Source of the DNA: Maribellus sp. YY47
GTDB lineage: Bacteria; Bacteroidota; Bacteroidia; Bacteroidales; Prolixibacteraceae
Assembly (NCBI RefSeq): GCF_023111095.1
Contig: NZ_JALGYW010000009.1
Span: 62,001 to 126,000 of the forward strand
Direction of reading: 5' to 3'
DNA length: 64,000 nt
Shown: positions 1 to 8,126 of the stretch, one piece after another
Layout of the letters: each line of letters starts with the position of its first letter
How positions within the stretch are numbered: position 1 is the first letter of the stretch
Program-made: the position numbers and the translations under genes
Notes under the pieces: model-generated
Database searches by the model: none
The model's input: the letters and a program-made list of their open reading frames with translations, nothing else
Told to the model about the DNA's origin: nothing

Positions 1-328
1 CACCGAGCATAAATAGTCCGATAACGATCAGCAAAGGGCCAATGATCTTTTCACCGTAACGTTGAAAAATGCCAGACACAGCAAACTGATCCGCTCCAAG
101 AAAAAGGACAAAGGCCAGCAAAGTATAGGCAACAGCTCTTCCCAGAGTGTAAATTAAACCGTTGTAAAAAACCCGGTTTCGGTTTTCTATGTCTTTACCA
201 ATAAAACCAACGGCCGTAATATTTGTTGCCAGAGGACAAGGACTGATGGCAGTCATCAATCCCAGGATAAAAGCTGTTAGAACCGGAAAAGAGCTGTTTT
301 CAAGTAATCCGGTTAGGAATCCATCCAT
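1..328 (-). CDS. ArsG-like efflux permease (CcdA/DsbD-like membrane protein), partial
   Basis: The first 109 codons of a leftward gene that runs off the window. The ATG at 328 lies 1 nt after the stop of the ArsF-like gene, so translation is probably coupled. The visible protein is hydrophobic, with three likely membrane segments around residues 15-30, 55-75 and 92-109. An ISPCPLATN motif near residue 30 resembles the SPC motif of CcdA/DsbD-type thiol-transfer proteins. In Bacteroidota this fold next to an ArsF-like thioredoxin protein and an ArsR regulator is the ArsG family, proposed to export aromatic aminobenzyl arsenicals. The motif and operon are seen; the substrate is inferred from the family. 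A generic cytochrome c biogenesis/DsbD-like protein is the alternative. Confidence 0.75.
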   Translation of the reverse strand, partial: MDGFLTGLLENSSFPVLTAFILGLMTAISPCPLATNITAVGFIGKDIENRNRVFYNGLIYTLGRAVAYTLLAFVLFLGADQFAVSGIFQRYGEKIIGPLLIVIGLFMLG

Positions 329-329
329 C

Positions 330-737
330 TTACAACAATGGTTTTATTTTCTCTTCAATCACCTTTTTGAATTTAGCCGGATCGGTTCGGGCGTATAAAA
401 ATCCCTGGTTCGTCAGGTCGATCTTTTTATTTCCCTTCATCACGATAAGCGACTGGCTGTTTACCCCCAGTTCTTTCCCCTTGGCTTCCCCTTCGGGTTT
501 ATCCAAATTATAAGCATCAAAACTAACCTGGCTACCAAACAATTCTTTTACATCCTGCTGTGCTTCCGACTCAATCGCTTTGCAGGTGGCACACCGCGAA
601 TTCAGATGAAAGTAGTAAACTTTTACAGTCGCTTCTTTTGTTTCTTTTTTCCCGGAATCGGTCTGCGCTGAAACCTGAATTCCAAACAATAAAACAGCGC
701 AGAGGCTCAATAAGGCAATGTTGATTTTTGTACTCAT
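330..737 (-). CDS. ArsF-like thioredoxin-fold secreted protein
   Basis: A 135-residue protein with a signal peptide at about residues 1-25 ending in VSAQ, followed by a small thioredoxin-like domain. A CATCK motif near residue 50 is the likely redox or metal-binding dithiol. The domain matches the family labelled as ArsF, the nitrophenyl-compound nitroreductase subunit in Bacteroidota. I chose the ATG at 737; a TTG three codons upstream would only add polar residues before the signal peptide. The gene lies between an ArsR-type regulator and the ArsG-like permease, all leftward. A periplasmic electron-transfer partner for the permease or for organoarsenical reduction is the inferred role; the biochemistry cannot be read from sequence. 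Confidence 0.75.
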   Translation of the reverse strand: MSTKINIALLSLCAVLLFGIQVSAQTDSGKKETKEATVKVYYFHLNSRCATCKAIESEAQQDVKELFGSQVSFDAYNLDKPEGEAKGKELGVNSQSLIVMKGNKKIDLTNQGFLYARTDPAKFKKVIEEKIKPLL

Positions 738-839
738 TTGATTCAATTATTTGTTTTTATTTAGTTTTTACAAAATTCTAATCTTCATATTATAAGGCAA
801 TTGTAAATCCTTCATTTTCTGCCTACCAACTCCTTATTA

Positions 840-864
840 GTTCGGCGTTCGCAAAACACCGAAC
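840..864. promoter_or_regulatory. Hairpin between arsR-type gene and arsF-like gene
   Basis: GTTCGG at 840-845 pairs with CCGAAC at 859-864, and the stem extends over GTT/AAC with one mismatch. The half-sites resemble those of the operator upstream of the regulator gene but the spacing is different. No T-tract follows on the minus strand, so an RNA hairpin (attenuator or processing site) or a second weak regulator site are both possible. Confidence 0.4.
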
Positions 865-880
865 AACCTACGTAAAATTT

Positions 881-1180
881 TTAGACCTTCCAGAATTCCT
901 TAAATAAAGCTTTCGCTTCTTCCCAGTTTTCACGGTTGATACAATATTTGATGCGTGGCGCTTCAATCTCCCCCTGTATCAGTCCGGCATCTTTTAATTC
1001 CTTTAAATGCTGCGAAAGGGTTGATTTAACAATCGGAAGTTCTTCGGTTAAATCGCCGCTGTAACAGCAGCTTTGGCTGGCCAGCAATTCAAGCACGTAC
1101 ATACGAATCGGATGGCCCATTGCTTTGGCGTAACGGGCCATCTTCTTCTGCTTATCAGTTATTACTTCTTTACGCGCCAT
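881..1180 (-). CDS. ArsR-family winged-helix transcriptional repressor
   Basis: A 99-residue winged helix-turn-helix protein with the ArsR layout: helices over residues 10-35, a recognition helix containing KSTLSQHLKELKDAG near residues 52-66, and a beta wing with IEAPRIKYCIN. A vicinal cysteine pair (SQSCCYSGDL, around residues 37-40) and a later Cys near residue 80 could bind As(III) or an organoarsenical. The site differs from the classical CVC motif of proteobacterial ArsR. It is first in a leftward run with the ArsF- and ArsG-like genes, and a palindrome over its own promoter suggests autorepression. Other metalloid or redox-sensing ArsR members are possible. Confidence 0.85.
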   Translation of the reverse strand: MARKEVITDKQKKMARYAKAMGHPIRMYVLELLASQSCCYSGDLTEELPIVKSTLSQHLKELKDAGLIQGEIEAPRIKYCINRENWEEAKALFKEFWKV

Positions 1181-1181
1181 G

Positions 1182-1208
1182 TTGTTCGTAACTTACCGAA
1201 CAAATGTA
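1182..1208 (-). promoter_or_regulatory. Promoter -7 box overlapped by ArsR-type operator
   Basis: TTGTTCG (1182-1188) and CGAACAA (1197-1203) form a perfect 7-bp inverted repeat with an 8-nt spacer. On the minus strand the Bacteroidota -7 box TACATTTG occupies 1208-1201, so a bound dimer would cover it. The site ends 1 nt upstream of the regulator start codon at 1180, consistent with autorepression. Confidence 0.6.
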
Positions 1209-1518
1209 CATAGAATTCTGAAGAAATGAGACATATCCCTGCAAAATCGATCTCTTTATTTAATTGTCTTTATTCTTCCGAATTCAGAGAGACTACAATT
1301 TTTCCAAAGTTTTTTTACCAACATTACAACCCTGCTTTTTTTTCCCTGTCTATGAACTTGAAAACAATTAACAATGGGAAACACAAAAATCGCTTACACT
1401 GAAATCCGGAACGTTTATCGAAGAATATCAGTTGTTTGTCGGATAATCTCAGCAAGACAGTAACTTAAACAATAATTTAGTCGTCCATAGAAAACAAAAC
1501 AGAAAACAATTATCCAAC
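1209..1518. other. Divergent intergenic region, arsR-type gene / TonB receptor
   Basis: An AT-rich non-coding gap between the leftward ars-type operon and the rightward TonB receptor. I see no RNA gene and no convincing TAnnTTTG box for the receptor. The promoter for the receptor must lie here or be of a different class. Confidence 0.4.
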
Positions 1519-3867
1519 ATGCAGAAATTAAAAATCCTCACACTACTGCTCTTTTGTGCCTTTTTGGCAAGGGCACAGGAAGTTACCTTAAGCGGTTATT
1601 TAAAAGATGCCTCCAACGGCGAAGCCCTGATTGGAGCGACCGTTTATATTCCGGAACTGAAACAGGGAACCGCCAGTAATGCCTACGGCTTTTATTCGCT
1701 GACCATTCCGGAAGGAACCTACACCATCCGTGTTTCATTTATCGGGTACCAGCCTGCTGAACAACAACTGGAAGCCAGTGAAAGTATTACACGCGATTTT
1801 TCTCTCTCCGATTTTTCAGAAGAAATCCAGGAAGTTATCGTGCGCGGCGAAGCAGCCGATGCAAATGTGCAACGGGTTGAAATGGGAATGACTACCTTAC
1901 CGGTAAAAACTATTCAAAAGCTGCCGGCTTTTATGGGCGAAGTAGATGTGATCCGGACCATCCAGTTGCTGCCGGGCATTCAAAGCGGCGGCGAAGCCAG
2001 TTCGGGTTTGTACGTCCGTGGCGGTGGTCCCGACGAGAACCTGATGATCCTCGACGAGGCACCTGTTTACAACGCCTCTCACCTGATGGGATTCTTTTCG
2101 GTGTTTAATTCCAACGCCATCAAAGACATTCAGGTGTACAAAAGTGGTATCCCTGCTGAATATGGTGGGAAAGCCTCTTCGGTGATCGATATTCGCCAGA
2201 AAGACGGGAACAACAAACAGCTGTCGCTCGACGGCGGAATCGGCAATCTCTCCAGCCGACTCACGCTCGAAGGCCCGATCATCAAAGACCGCTGGAGTTT
2301 TCTGTTGGCCGGTCGCCGCACTTATTACGATGTGCTTGGGAAAGCCATGGGACTGGAAGAACTAAAAGACAATGCCCTGTACTTTTATGACCTCAACGGA
2401 AAGTCGAACCTCATCATCAACGATAAAAACCGGATTTACCTGTCGGGATACAACGGAAAAGATGTATTTGAACTGGGGGAATCGCTTTATATGCGCTGGG
2501 GGAATACCACCGCCACGCTGCGCTGGAACCACATTTATGGCGACAAGCTTTTTATGAATGTATCGGCTATTTATTCGAAGTACCGCTACAATCTCGGTGT
2601 TCCGGGTGAAAATGCAGATAACTTCGACTGGTCGTCACAAATTCGCGATTATAATGGGAAAGCCGATTTTTCCTACTTTTTCAATCCGCGTAACACCTTC
2701 AAATTTGGAATAAATTCGATCTACCACAACTTCAAACCCGGGAAAGTAATTACAAAAGGTGAGAACTCCATGTTCAACGATATGGAGCTGGCCGAATACA
2801 ACACCCTTGAAAATGCGTTTTACGTTTCGAACGAACAACAATTCTCGGATCGGTTCACGCTTCAGTACGGACTTCGTTTAAGCCATTTCCAGCAAGTGGG
2901 CGAAGGTGAAGTAAATATTTATGAAAACCCGGAGCAACCCGACAAGGATGAACTGGTAGAAACCATTCAATACGGCAAAGGTGACAAAATCGGCGATGCC
3001 ATCGTTCACCTGGAACCACGTGTTGGGATGAAATTCACACTCGACGGAGCGAGTTCGGTAAAGGCTTCGTACAACCGAATGGTGCAAAACCTGCACCTGA
3101 TATCGAATACTCAGTCTCCGTCTCCGCTCGATATTTGGCTGCCCACCAGCACCTATATAAAACCGTTGATTGTCGACCAGGTTTCGATGGGTTATTTCCG
3201 CAATTTCAAAAATAACATGTGGGAAACCTCGGTTGAAGTGTATTACAAAGACATGCAGAATGTGCTGGATTACAAGGAAGGCGCCGAACTTTTTCTGAAT
3301 GAAAACATTGAAACAGAATTGCTGCACGGCACCGGAGAATCAAAAGGCCTGGAACTTCTGGCCAAGAAAACCAAGGGCCAGCTCACAGGTTGGATTGGCT
3401 ATACCTGGTCAAAAACAACGCGGAAAATTGAAGGAATCAACAACGGAAATCCTTACCCTTCAGATTACGACCGTACCCACGACCTTTCAGTAGTTGCCAA
3501 TTACGAACTTAACAAACGCTGGAACTTTGCTGCCAACTTTGTTTATTCAACCGGCTCTCCCATTTCTTATCCTGTGGCAAAGTACACCGTACAGGGAAAC
3601 CAGGTGTTTGAATATTCGGCAAGAAACAGCAACCGTTTACCGGATTACAACCGTCTCGATTTATCGGCAACCTACGACTTCAAAAAGAACGAGCACCGGC
3701 GTTTCAAACAATCGCTCAACTTTTCGATCTATAACGTTTATGCACGCCGAAACGCTTATTCGATCACACCCGAAGCCAACGAAGACAATCCAAACCAAAC
3801 CCAGTTTGTTCGCTTGTCGATTATCGGTTCCGCCATTCCATCCATCACTTACAACGTAAAATTTTAG
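1519..3867 (+). CDS. TonB-dependent outer-membrane receptor with CarboxypepD_reg-like domain
   Basis: A 782-residue outer-membrane transporter. A signal peptide (about 1-19, ending ARA) is followed by a carboxypeptidase-D regulatory-like beta domain at about 22-105, with the typical GATVYIPELKQGTASNAYGF stretch. A plug domain at about 115-225 contains LYVRGGGPDENLMILDEAPV, and a 22-strand barrel ends in a C-terminal aromatic (NVKF). It imports an unknown ligand using TonB energy. The next gene starts 2 nt downstream and encodes a DUF4249 lipoprotein, the usual partner of this receptor subclass, so the two act as a pair analogous to SusC/SusD. The ligand is not indicated by the neighbours. Confidence 0.93.
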   Translation: MQKLKILTLLLFCAFLARAQEVTLSGYLKDASNGEALIGATVYIPELKQGTASNAYGFYSLTIPEGTYTIRVSFIGYQPAEQQLEASESITRDFSLSDFSEEIQEVIVRGEAADANVQRVEMGMTTLPVKTIQKLPAFMGEVDVIRTIQLLPGIQSGGEASSGLYVRGGGPDENLMILDEAPVYNASHLMGFFSVFNSNAIKDIQVYKSGIPAEYGGKASSVIDIRQKDGNNKQLSLDGGIGNLSSRLTLEGPIIKDRWSFLLAGRRTYYDVLGKAMGLEELKDNALYFYDLNGKSNLIINDKNRIYLSGYNGKDVFELGESLYMRWGNTTATLRWNHIYGDKLFMNVSAIYSKYRYNLGVPGENADNFDWSSQIRDYNGKADFSYFFNPRNTFKFGINSIYHNFKPGKVITKGENSMFNDMELAEYNTLENAFYVSNEQQFSDRFTLQYGLRLSHFQQVGEGEVNIYENPEQPDKDELVETIQYGKGDKIGDAIVHLEPRVGMKFTLDGASSVKASYNRMVQNLHLISNTQSPSPLDIWLPTSTYIKPLIVDQVSMGYFRNFKNNMWETSVEVYYKDMQNVLDYKEGAELFLNENIETELLHGTGESKGLELLAKKTKGQLTGWIGYTWSKTTRKIEGINNGNPYPSDYDRTHDLSVVANYELNKRWNFAANFVYSTGSPISYPVAKYTVQGNQVFEYSARNSNRLPDYNRLDLSATYDFKKNEHRRFKQSLNFSIYNVYARRNAYSITPEANEDNPNQTQFVRLSIIGSAIPSITYNVKF

Positions 3868-3869
3868 CC

Positions 3870-4790
3870 ATGAAGAAGACATATTTATACCGCGCCATAC
3901 TTTTATCCCTGCTAACTGCCCTTATCCTGGTTAGTTGCGAAGACATTGTTGAAGTAGACCTTAACGACGAAGACATTGACCTGTTTGCAGTGGAAGCCTA
4001 CATCAATACAAAACCTGCCGACAACGTTTATGTAAAAATTGAAAAAACGCTGCAGGTAGATCAGGCTGCAACAAATCCGGCGGTGAACAGCGCCATTGTA
4101 GAGATTTCGGATGATGAAACAGTTCCAAACACGGTTATTCTTAAAGAACAGGGAAACACCGGAATCTACAAATTACCGGAGAACACGGTTTATGAAGCCG
4201 TCCCCGGACGCACTTATCATCTGACCATTACAACCACAGACGGAACCGTAATTACTGCCACTGAATATCTGCAACACGTAGAGACACTGGATAAAACAAA
4301 GATCAATCTTTCGGCGAGGGGCGATTACGAATTTCTGGCTGTTTTCATCAACTCACAGGAAACACCCGGCGAAGGAAATTATTACAAATGGGACATTTAC
4401 ATCAACAATGAGTTGTTGTACGAAAGCGAATACCTGGCTTTTGCCAGCGACGAACTGGTAGATGGCAACTACATTTACGATTTTGAAATACTGACGGATT
4501 TCGAAGATAAAGAGGAAGACAAGGTCTTTCATATGGGAGATACCGTTCGGGTTGAACAGTTATCGATTTCGGAAGCAAGCTATGATTTTTATTTCGGGCT
4601 GATAAACCAGGCTTTCTCAGGAAGTCCGTTTAGTGTTCCGCCGGCAAATGTTCCCGGCAACCTCACGTCGAGCGATGGCAAACGAGTTTTGGGGCTTTTT
4701 TCAGCCCGCGACATTTCGGTTGGCGAAAGCATTGTGATCGACGAAAACAACTACAAACCACTGATATCGAGCATTCCTCCGGGAATCTGA
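3870..4790 (+). CDS. DUF4249 family outer-membrane lipoprotein
   Basis: A 306-residue lipoprotein whose signal peptide ends in a lipobox (ILVSC, Cys at about residue 23). The mature N-terminus EDIVEVDLNDEDIDLFAVEA is characteristic of DUF4249, as is the beta-rich body with VPGRTYHLTI near residue 110. These proteins are encoded directly downstream of a TonB receptor in Bacteroidota and are thought to be its surface partner. Here the gap is 2 nt, so the two are co-transcribed and possibly translationally coupled. Its length is slightly below that of many family members (about 350-400). Function is unknown beyond this association. Confidence 0.88.
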   Translation: MKKTYLYRAILLSLLTALILVSCEDIVEVDLNDEDIDLFAVEAYINTKPADNVYVKIEKTLQVDQAATNPAVNSAIVEISDDETVPNTVILKEQGNTGIYKLPENTVYEAVPGRTYHLTITTTDGTVITATEYLQHVETLDKTKINLSARGDYEFLAVFINSQETPGEGNYYKWDIYINNELLYESEYLAFASDELVDGNYIYDFEILTDFEDKEEDKVFHMGDTVRVEQLSISEASYDFYFGLINQAFSGSPFSVPPANVPGNLTSSDGKRVLGLFSARDISVGESIVIDENNYKPLISSIPPGI

Positions 4791-4811
4791 CAAAATACGG
4801 ATCAGTCTGTC

Positions 4812-4868
4812 ATCTCTGTATCTTTTTACCGGAAACCTTTTCCGTAAAGAGATACAGGGATTTTTTTA
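4812..4868 (+). terminator. Strong intrinsic terminator after receptor/DUF4249 pair
   Basis: A stem of about 22 bp with a few mismatches (left arm from ATCTCTGTATC, right arm GATACAGGGAT), a short loop around 4838, and seven Ts at 4861-4867. Confidence 0.85.
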
Positions 4869-4930
4869 TTGAAGAGTATTAAATCGAAGCATAAAATTTT
4901 ACACTGAAATCACTTATTGGCAGATTTGGT

Positions 4931-4938
4931 TAAATTTG
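4931..4938 (+). promoter_or_regulatory. Candidate -7 box TAAATTTG for the ybbR-like/coaE operon
   Basis: The sequence matches the Bacteroidota TAnnTTTG consensus and lies 15 nt before the chosen start at 4954. No clear -33 element is visible. Confidence 0.4.
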
Positions 4939-4953
4939 TGTTTTCATCGGAAT

Positions 4954-5943
4954 ATGAAGAAAAACATTAATAAACTACCGGAATATTTCAAGATCGAGAA
5001 ACTCATAAACGACAAACGCGTTGTTGTTTTTTTAATTTGTCTTCTGATCTCGACTTCACTTTGGTTTCTGAACGCGCTTAGCAAAGATTATTCAACCACC
5101 ATTGCGTATCCGGTGAAATATGTAAACCCACCCAGCAAACAGTTTCTGGCCAACGAGCCACCATCGAAACTGGAGTTAAAAATTGATGCGCATGGATTTA
5201 CCCTGCTGCGTTATAAACTCAGTCTGTCATTCTCTCCGATCATTCTGAATCTTACCAATATCACCAAAGATCTGAAACCGGAAGACGGCATATATAAAGT
5301 TCCGTCCTCGGGATTGATGCGAAGAATTAAGGCCCAGGTCAGCAGCGAAATATCGATTTTGGAGGTGCAACCGGAAACGCTCGAAATAATTCTCGACAGT
5401 TTAAGCACCATAACTGTTCCGGTAAAACCCAATGTTGAGCTAAAATTTAAATCACAGTTCAACCTGCAAAACCCGGTAAAAGTTATTCCTGCGGAAGTTA
5501 AAATAACCGGCCCGTCATCGGTAATCGATACCATTAGCGAGCTCTCCACCCAGCTTCTGAAACTTGACGACCTCGATGCCACCGTTGAAAAATACGCAGA
5601 TGTGCTTAAACCGAAAGCGACAACGATCTCGCCGGAAAAAGTCACATTAAGGATCGATGTCGAAAAATTCACCGAAAAAGAATTAAAAATACCGCTTATC
5701 ATTCGTAACCGCCCCGATAGCCTAAGTGTTAAACTCTTCCCTTCGGAAGTAAAAGTTACCTGTCTGGTTGGCTTGAGTGAGTTCGAAGATGTGACGGCCA
5801 ACGATTTTAGTGCGGTGGTAGATTATGCCGACATGACTAACAATGCCCTGCATATTCCGGTAAAAATCGATCGGAAATCTTCCTTCATTCAGCTGGTGCG
5901 CGTTACACCCGAAGCAGTGGAATACCTCATCGAAACCAACTAA
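4954..5943 (+). CDS. YbbR-like domain membrane-anchored protein
   Basis: A 329-residue protein with a short cytoplasmic head, one membrane segment at about residues 25-45 (VVVFLICLLISTSLWFLNAL) and several YbbR-like beta repeats outside the membrane. The repeats start near 55, 135, 215 and 260, with recurrent VP/VKP..ITGPSSVID-type strands. YbbR (CdaR) proteins in Firmicutes regulate the diadenylate cyclase CdaA. No cdaA is nearby, so that role is not shown here. I chose the ATG at 4954 over an in-frame TTG at 4936. coaE follows after 3 nt, so they form one operon with the TerB/J-domain gene. Confidence 0.85.
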   Translation: MKKNINKLPEYFKIEKLINDKRVVVFLICLLISTSLWFLNALSKDYSTTIAYPVKYVNPPSKQFLANEPPSKLELKIDAHGFTLLRYKLSLSFSPIILNLTNITKDLKPEDGIYKVPSSGLMRRIKAQVSSEISILEVQPETLEIILDSLSTITVPVKPNVELKFKSQFNLQNPVKVIPAEVKITGPSSVIDTISELSTQLLKLDDLDATVEKYADVLKPKATTISPEKVTLRIDVEKFTEKELKIPLIIRNRPDSLSVKLFPSEVKVTCLVGLSEFEDVTANDFSAVVDYADMTNNALHIPVKIDRKSSFIQLVRVTPEAVEYLIETN

Positions 5944-5946
5944 AAA

Positions 5947-6546
5947 ATGGCGTTAAAAGTAGGGATCACCGGTGGAATAGGAAGTGGAAAATCAACCATT
6001 TGCAAGGTTTTCGAAAAGCTGGGTGCACCGGTTTTCGAAGCCGACCCGGTAGCCAAAAGACTGATCGATACCGATCCTGAAATACGACAAGGGCTGATTG
6101 ACCTTTTCGGACCCGACATTTATACCGAAAAAGAAAGTGTTGACCGAAAAAAACTCGCTGAAAAAATATTTAATGATGAAATTCAGCTGGCAAAGGTGAA
6201 TGCCTTGGTACATCCGGCCGTCCGTGCAGAGTTTTTGAAATGGGCCGAATCTCAGGATGTGCCTTACGTGGTTCACGAAGCAGCCATTCTTTTTGAAAGC
6301 GGTTTTTACCAAATGATGGATTATACCATTTTGGTTACCGCGCCCGAGGAAGACCGGATAAAAAGAGTAACCATGCGTGACGGTTCTTCCCGCGAGCAAG
6401 TGATCGAAAGAATGAACAAACAATGGGCTGATGACGAGAAAAGAAAACTCGCCAGCATTGAAATTAAAAACGACAACCGGGAGTTGATTCTTCCGCAGAT
6501 AGTTAATATTGACAAACAGTTAAGAGAATATGGCAAAATTTGGTAA
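5947..6546 (+). CDS. coaE: Dephospho-CoA kinase
   Basis: A 199-residue P-loop kinase catalysing the last step of coenzyme A synthesis, ATP-dependent phosphorylation of dephospho-CoA. The Walker A motif GGIGSGKST is at residues 8-16, the substrate-binding FEADPVAKRLI segment near 30, HPAVRAEF near 90, and the lid region ERIKRVTMRDGSSREQVIERM near 138-158. Length matches the family. It starts 3 nt after the YbbR-like gene and its last 17 nt overlap the start of the next gene, so expression of all three is linked. Confidence 0.97.
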   Translation: MALKVGITGGIGSGKSTICKVFEKLGAPVFEADPVAKRLIDTDPEIRQGLIDLFGPDIYTEKESVDRKKLAEKIFNDEIQLAKVNALVHPAVRAEFLKWAESQDVPYVVHEAAILFESGFYQMMDYTILVTAPEEDRIKRVTMRDGSSREQVIERMNKQWADDEKRKLASIEIKNDNRELILPQIVNIDKQLREYGKIW

Positions 6547-7261
6547 ATGGGTAGGCGGCGGCCTGGGTTGGGCATTTGGAGGCCCCATAGGTGCAATCTT
6601 CGGTTTTGTAGTGGGCTCGATGTTCGATGGCGGCCAGGAAGCCATTAAAAAAGGAACAGGCGGATATTCGTCGCGCACCACCACCGGAGGTTACGTAATG
6701 AGCCTTTTGGTTTTGGTAGCCGCAGTTATGAAAGCCGATGGTAAAGTACTGAAATCGGAACTTGACTATGTAAAGAAATTCCTGGTTCATAATTTCGGAG
6801 AAGATTCGGCACAGGAAGCAACCCGAATGTTGCGCGATCTGTTACAGCAAACCATTCCGGTAAACGAAGTATGCCGTCAGATACAGGCCAACATGAACTA
6901 CTCTGCCCGCTTGCAGCTTGTACATTTTCTGTTTGGAATTGCCCAGGCTGACGGACAGGTTGATCCAAGAGAATCGGAGCTTATTAATCAGATTTGCAGC
7001 CTGATGGGAATTCAGCGGAATGACTACGAATCCATTCAGGCGATGTTTGTTCCGAATACCGATTCTGACTATAAAATCTTGGAAATTGAACGCACCGCTA
7101 CCGATGATGAAGTGAAAAAAGCCTACCGCAGAATGGCGATGAAATTTCACCCCGATAAAGTAAGTACGCTGGGCGAAGAGATTCAGAATGCTGCCAAAGA
7201 AAAGTTCCAGAAAGTGAACCAGGCCTATGAGAATATCAAAAAGGAAAGGAACATCGCGTAG
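6530..7261 (+). CDS. TerB-like / J-domain protein (DjlA-like)
   Basis: A 243-residue protein. The first 40 residues form a glycine-rich stretch (GGGLGWAFGGPIGAIFG) that can insert into or lie on the membrane. A TerB-type all-helical domain follows at about 55-155, with MKADGKVLKSELDYV and AQADGQVDPRESELI as its two acidic repeats. The C-terminal J domain at about 175-240 has the essential HPD motif (MKFHPDKV), so it can recruit a DnaK-type chaperone. Architecture matches DjlA-like co-chaperones. The ATG lies inside coaE (17-nt overlap, +1 frame). A link to CoA synthesis is not implied beyond co-transcription. Confidence 0.88.
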   Translation: MAKFGKWVGGGLGWAFGGPIGAIFGFVVGSMFDGGQEAIKKGTGGYSSRTTTGGYVMSLLVLVAAVMKADGKVLKSELDYVKKFLVHNFGEDSAQEATRMLRDLLQQTIPVNEVCRQIQANMNYSARLQLVHFLFGIAQADGQVDPRESELINQICSLMGIQRNDYESIQAMFVPNTDSDYKILEIERTATDDEVKKAYRRMAMKFHPDKVSTLGEEIQNAAKEKFQKVNQAYENIKKERNIA

Positions 7262-7301
7262 TTGATAGTCGCAGTTTGCAGTCACAGTTTTCAGGAAGGA
7301 A

Positions 7302-7390
7302 GGATTGAGGGACTGAAGGATTGAGGGATTGAAGGATTGAATAACCAATCATTTTTTTGAGACTTGCGGCTTGAAGCTTGTAGCTTTCGG
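7302..7390. repeat. Degenerate 8-bp and 7-bp tandem repeats after the J-domain gene
   Basis: Five 8-bp units (GGATTGAG, GGACTGAA, GGATTGAG, GGATTGAA, GGATTGAA) fill 7302-7341. Four 7-bp units of the form CTTGnnG or CTTTCGG fill 7363-7390. The same GGATTGAn unit recurs at 12940-12971, and GCTTG-type heptamers recur near 13016 and 17556. Intergenic; no coding sense is evident. Confidence 0.8.
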
Positions 7391-7487
7391 CTTATTTAAG
7401 CAGTAAAGCATTCCTGAATTTTTTACAATATACAGGGGAATCCAGTCATCAGTGCATAGTTTAGAACAGTAATTATAAGATCAAAAC

Positions 7488-8126
7488 ATGAAAATTGTTT
7501 CCACCAACATCGGCGAGCCCCGCACCCTGCCGTTCAACGGGAAGGAAGTTACTACCGGAATTTTTAAATTCCCGGTAGAAGAAGGTATTTTTCTCGGCGC
7601 TGAAGATGTGGAGAAAGACCACGTTATTGACCGGCGTTATCACGGGGGCATCGACAAGGCTTGTTACCTCTACTCTGCAGATCATTATGAATACTGGCAA
7701 AAACTTTATCCTGAGCTGGAAATGCCCTGGGGAATGTTTGGTGAAAACCTGACGGTGGAAGGATTGCACGAAGCTCAGGTAAACATCGGAGATGTATTCA
7801 GCATAGGAGATGTGATCGTTCAGGCTACCCAACCGCGTCAACCCTGTTATAAACTCAATTTTCGTTTTCACGACAAGGAAATTGTGCGCCAATTTGTCGA
7901 TTCAGGTTTTTCGGGTGTTTACGTGCGGGTACTGGAAGGTGGTCAGGTAACTGCGGGTACTGAAATGAAACGTATCGAACGGAAAGAATCTGTTTCCATT
8001 CAACAGGTTTACACGTGGATTTACGCCTCTGATTTTGATCCGGAAATAAAGCGCGCCATTAACGATCCCAATATTGCGGCCAGCTGCCGGAAAGACTTAT
8101 TAAAACGCTGGGGAGACCTACTTTGA
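7488..8126 (+). CDS. MOSC domain protein (YiiM-like)
   Basis: A 212-residue protein with a MOSC beta-barrel at about 25-165 and a C-terminal three-helix extension (SVSIQQVYTWIYA onward), the YiiM layout. The YHGGIDKACYLY segment near residue 55 is typical, and the presumed molybdenum-ligand cysteine is Cys120 in QPRQPCYKLN. MOSC proteins transfer or reduce via a molybdenum cofactor; YiiM reduces N-hydroxylated compounds. No molybdopterin genes are nearby, so the substrate is open. It converges with the sugar porter gene, and the two 3' ends overlap by 9 nt. Confidence 0.9.
   Translation: MKIVSTNIGEPRTLPFNGKEVTTGIFKFPVEEGIFLGAEDVEKDHVIDRRYHGGIDKACYLYSADHYEYWQKLYPELEMPWGMFGENLTVEGLHEAQVNIGDVFSIGDVIVQATQPRQPCYKLNFRFHDKEIVRQFVDSGFSGVYVRVLEGGQVTAGTEMKRIERKESVSIQQVYTWIYASDFDPEIKRAINDPNIAASCRKDLLKRWGDLL

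Noticed and set aside
2878-3327. Minus-strand open frame of 149 codons inside the TonB receptor
   Set aside because: Shadow of the receptor barrel sequence; no independent signal.
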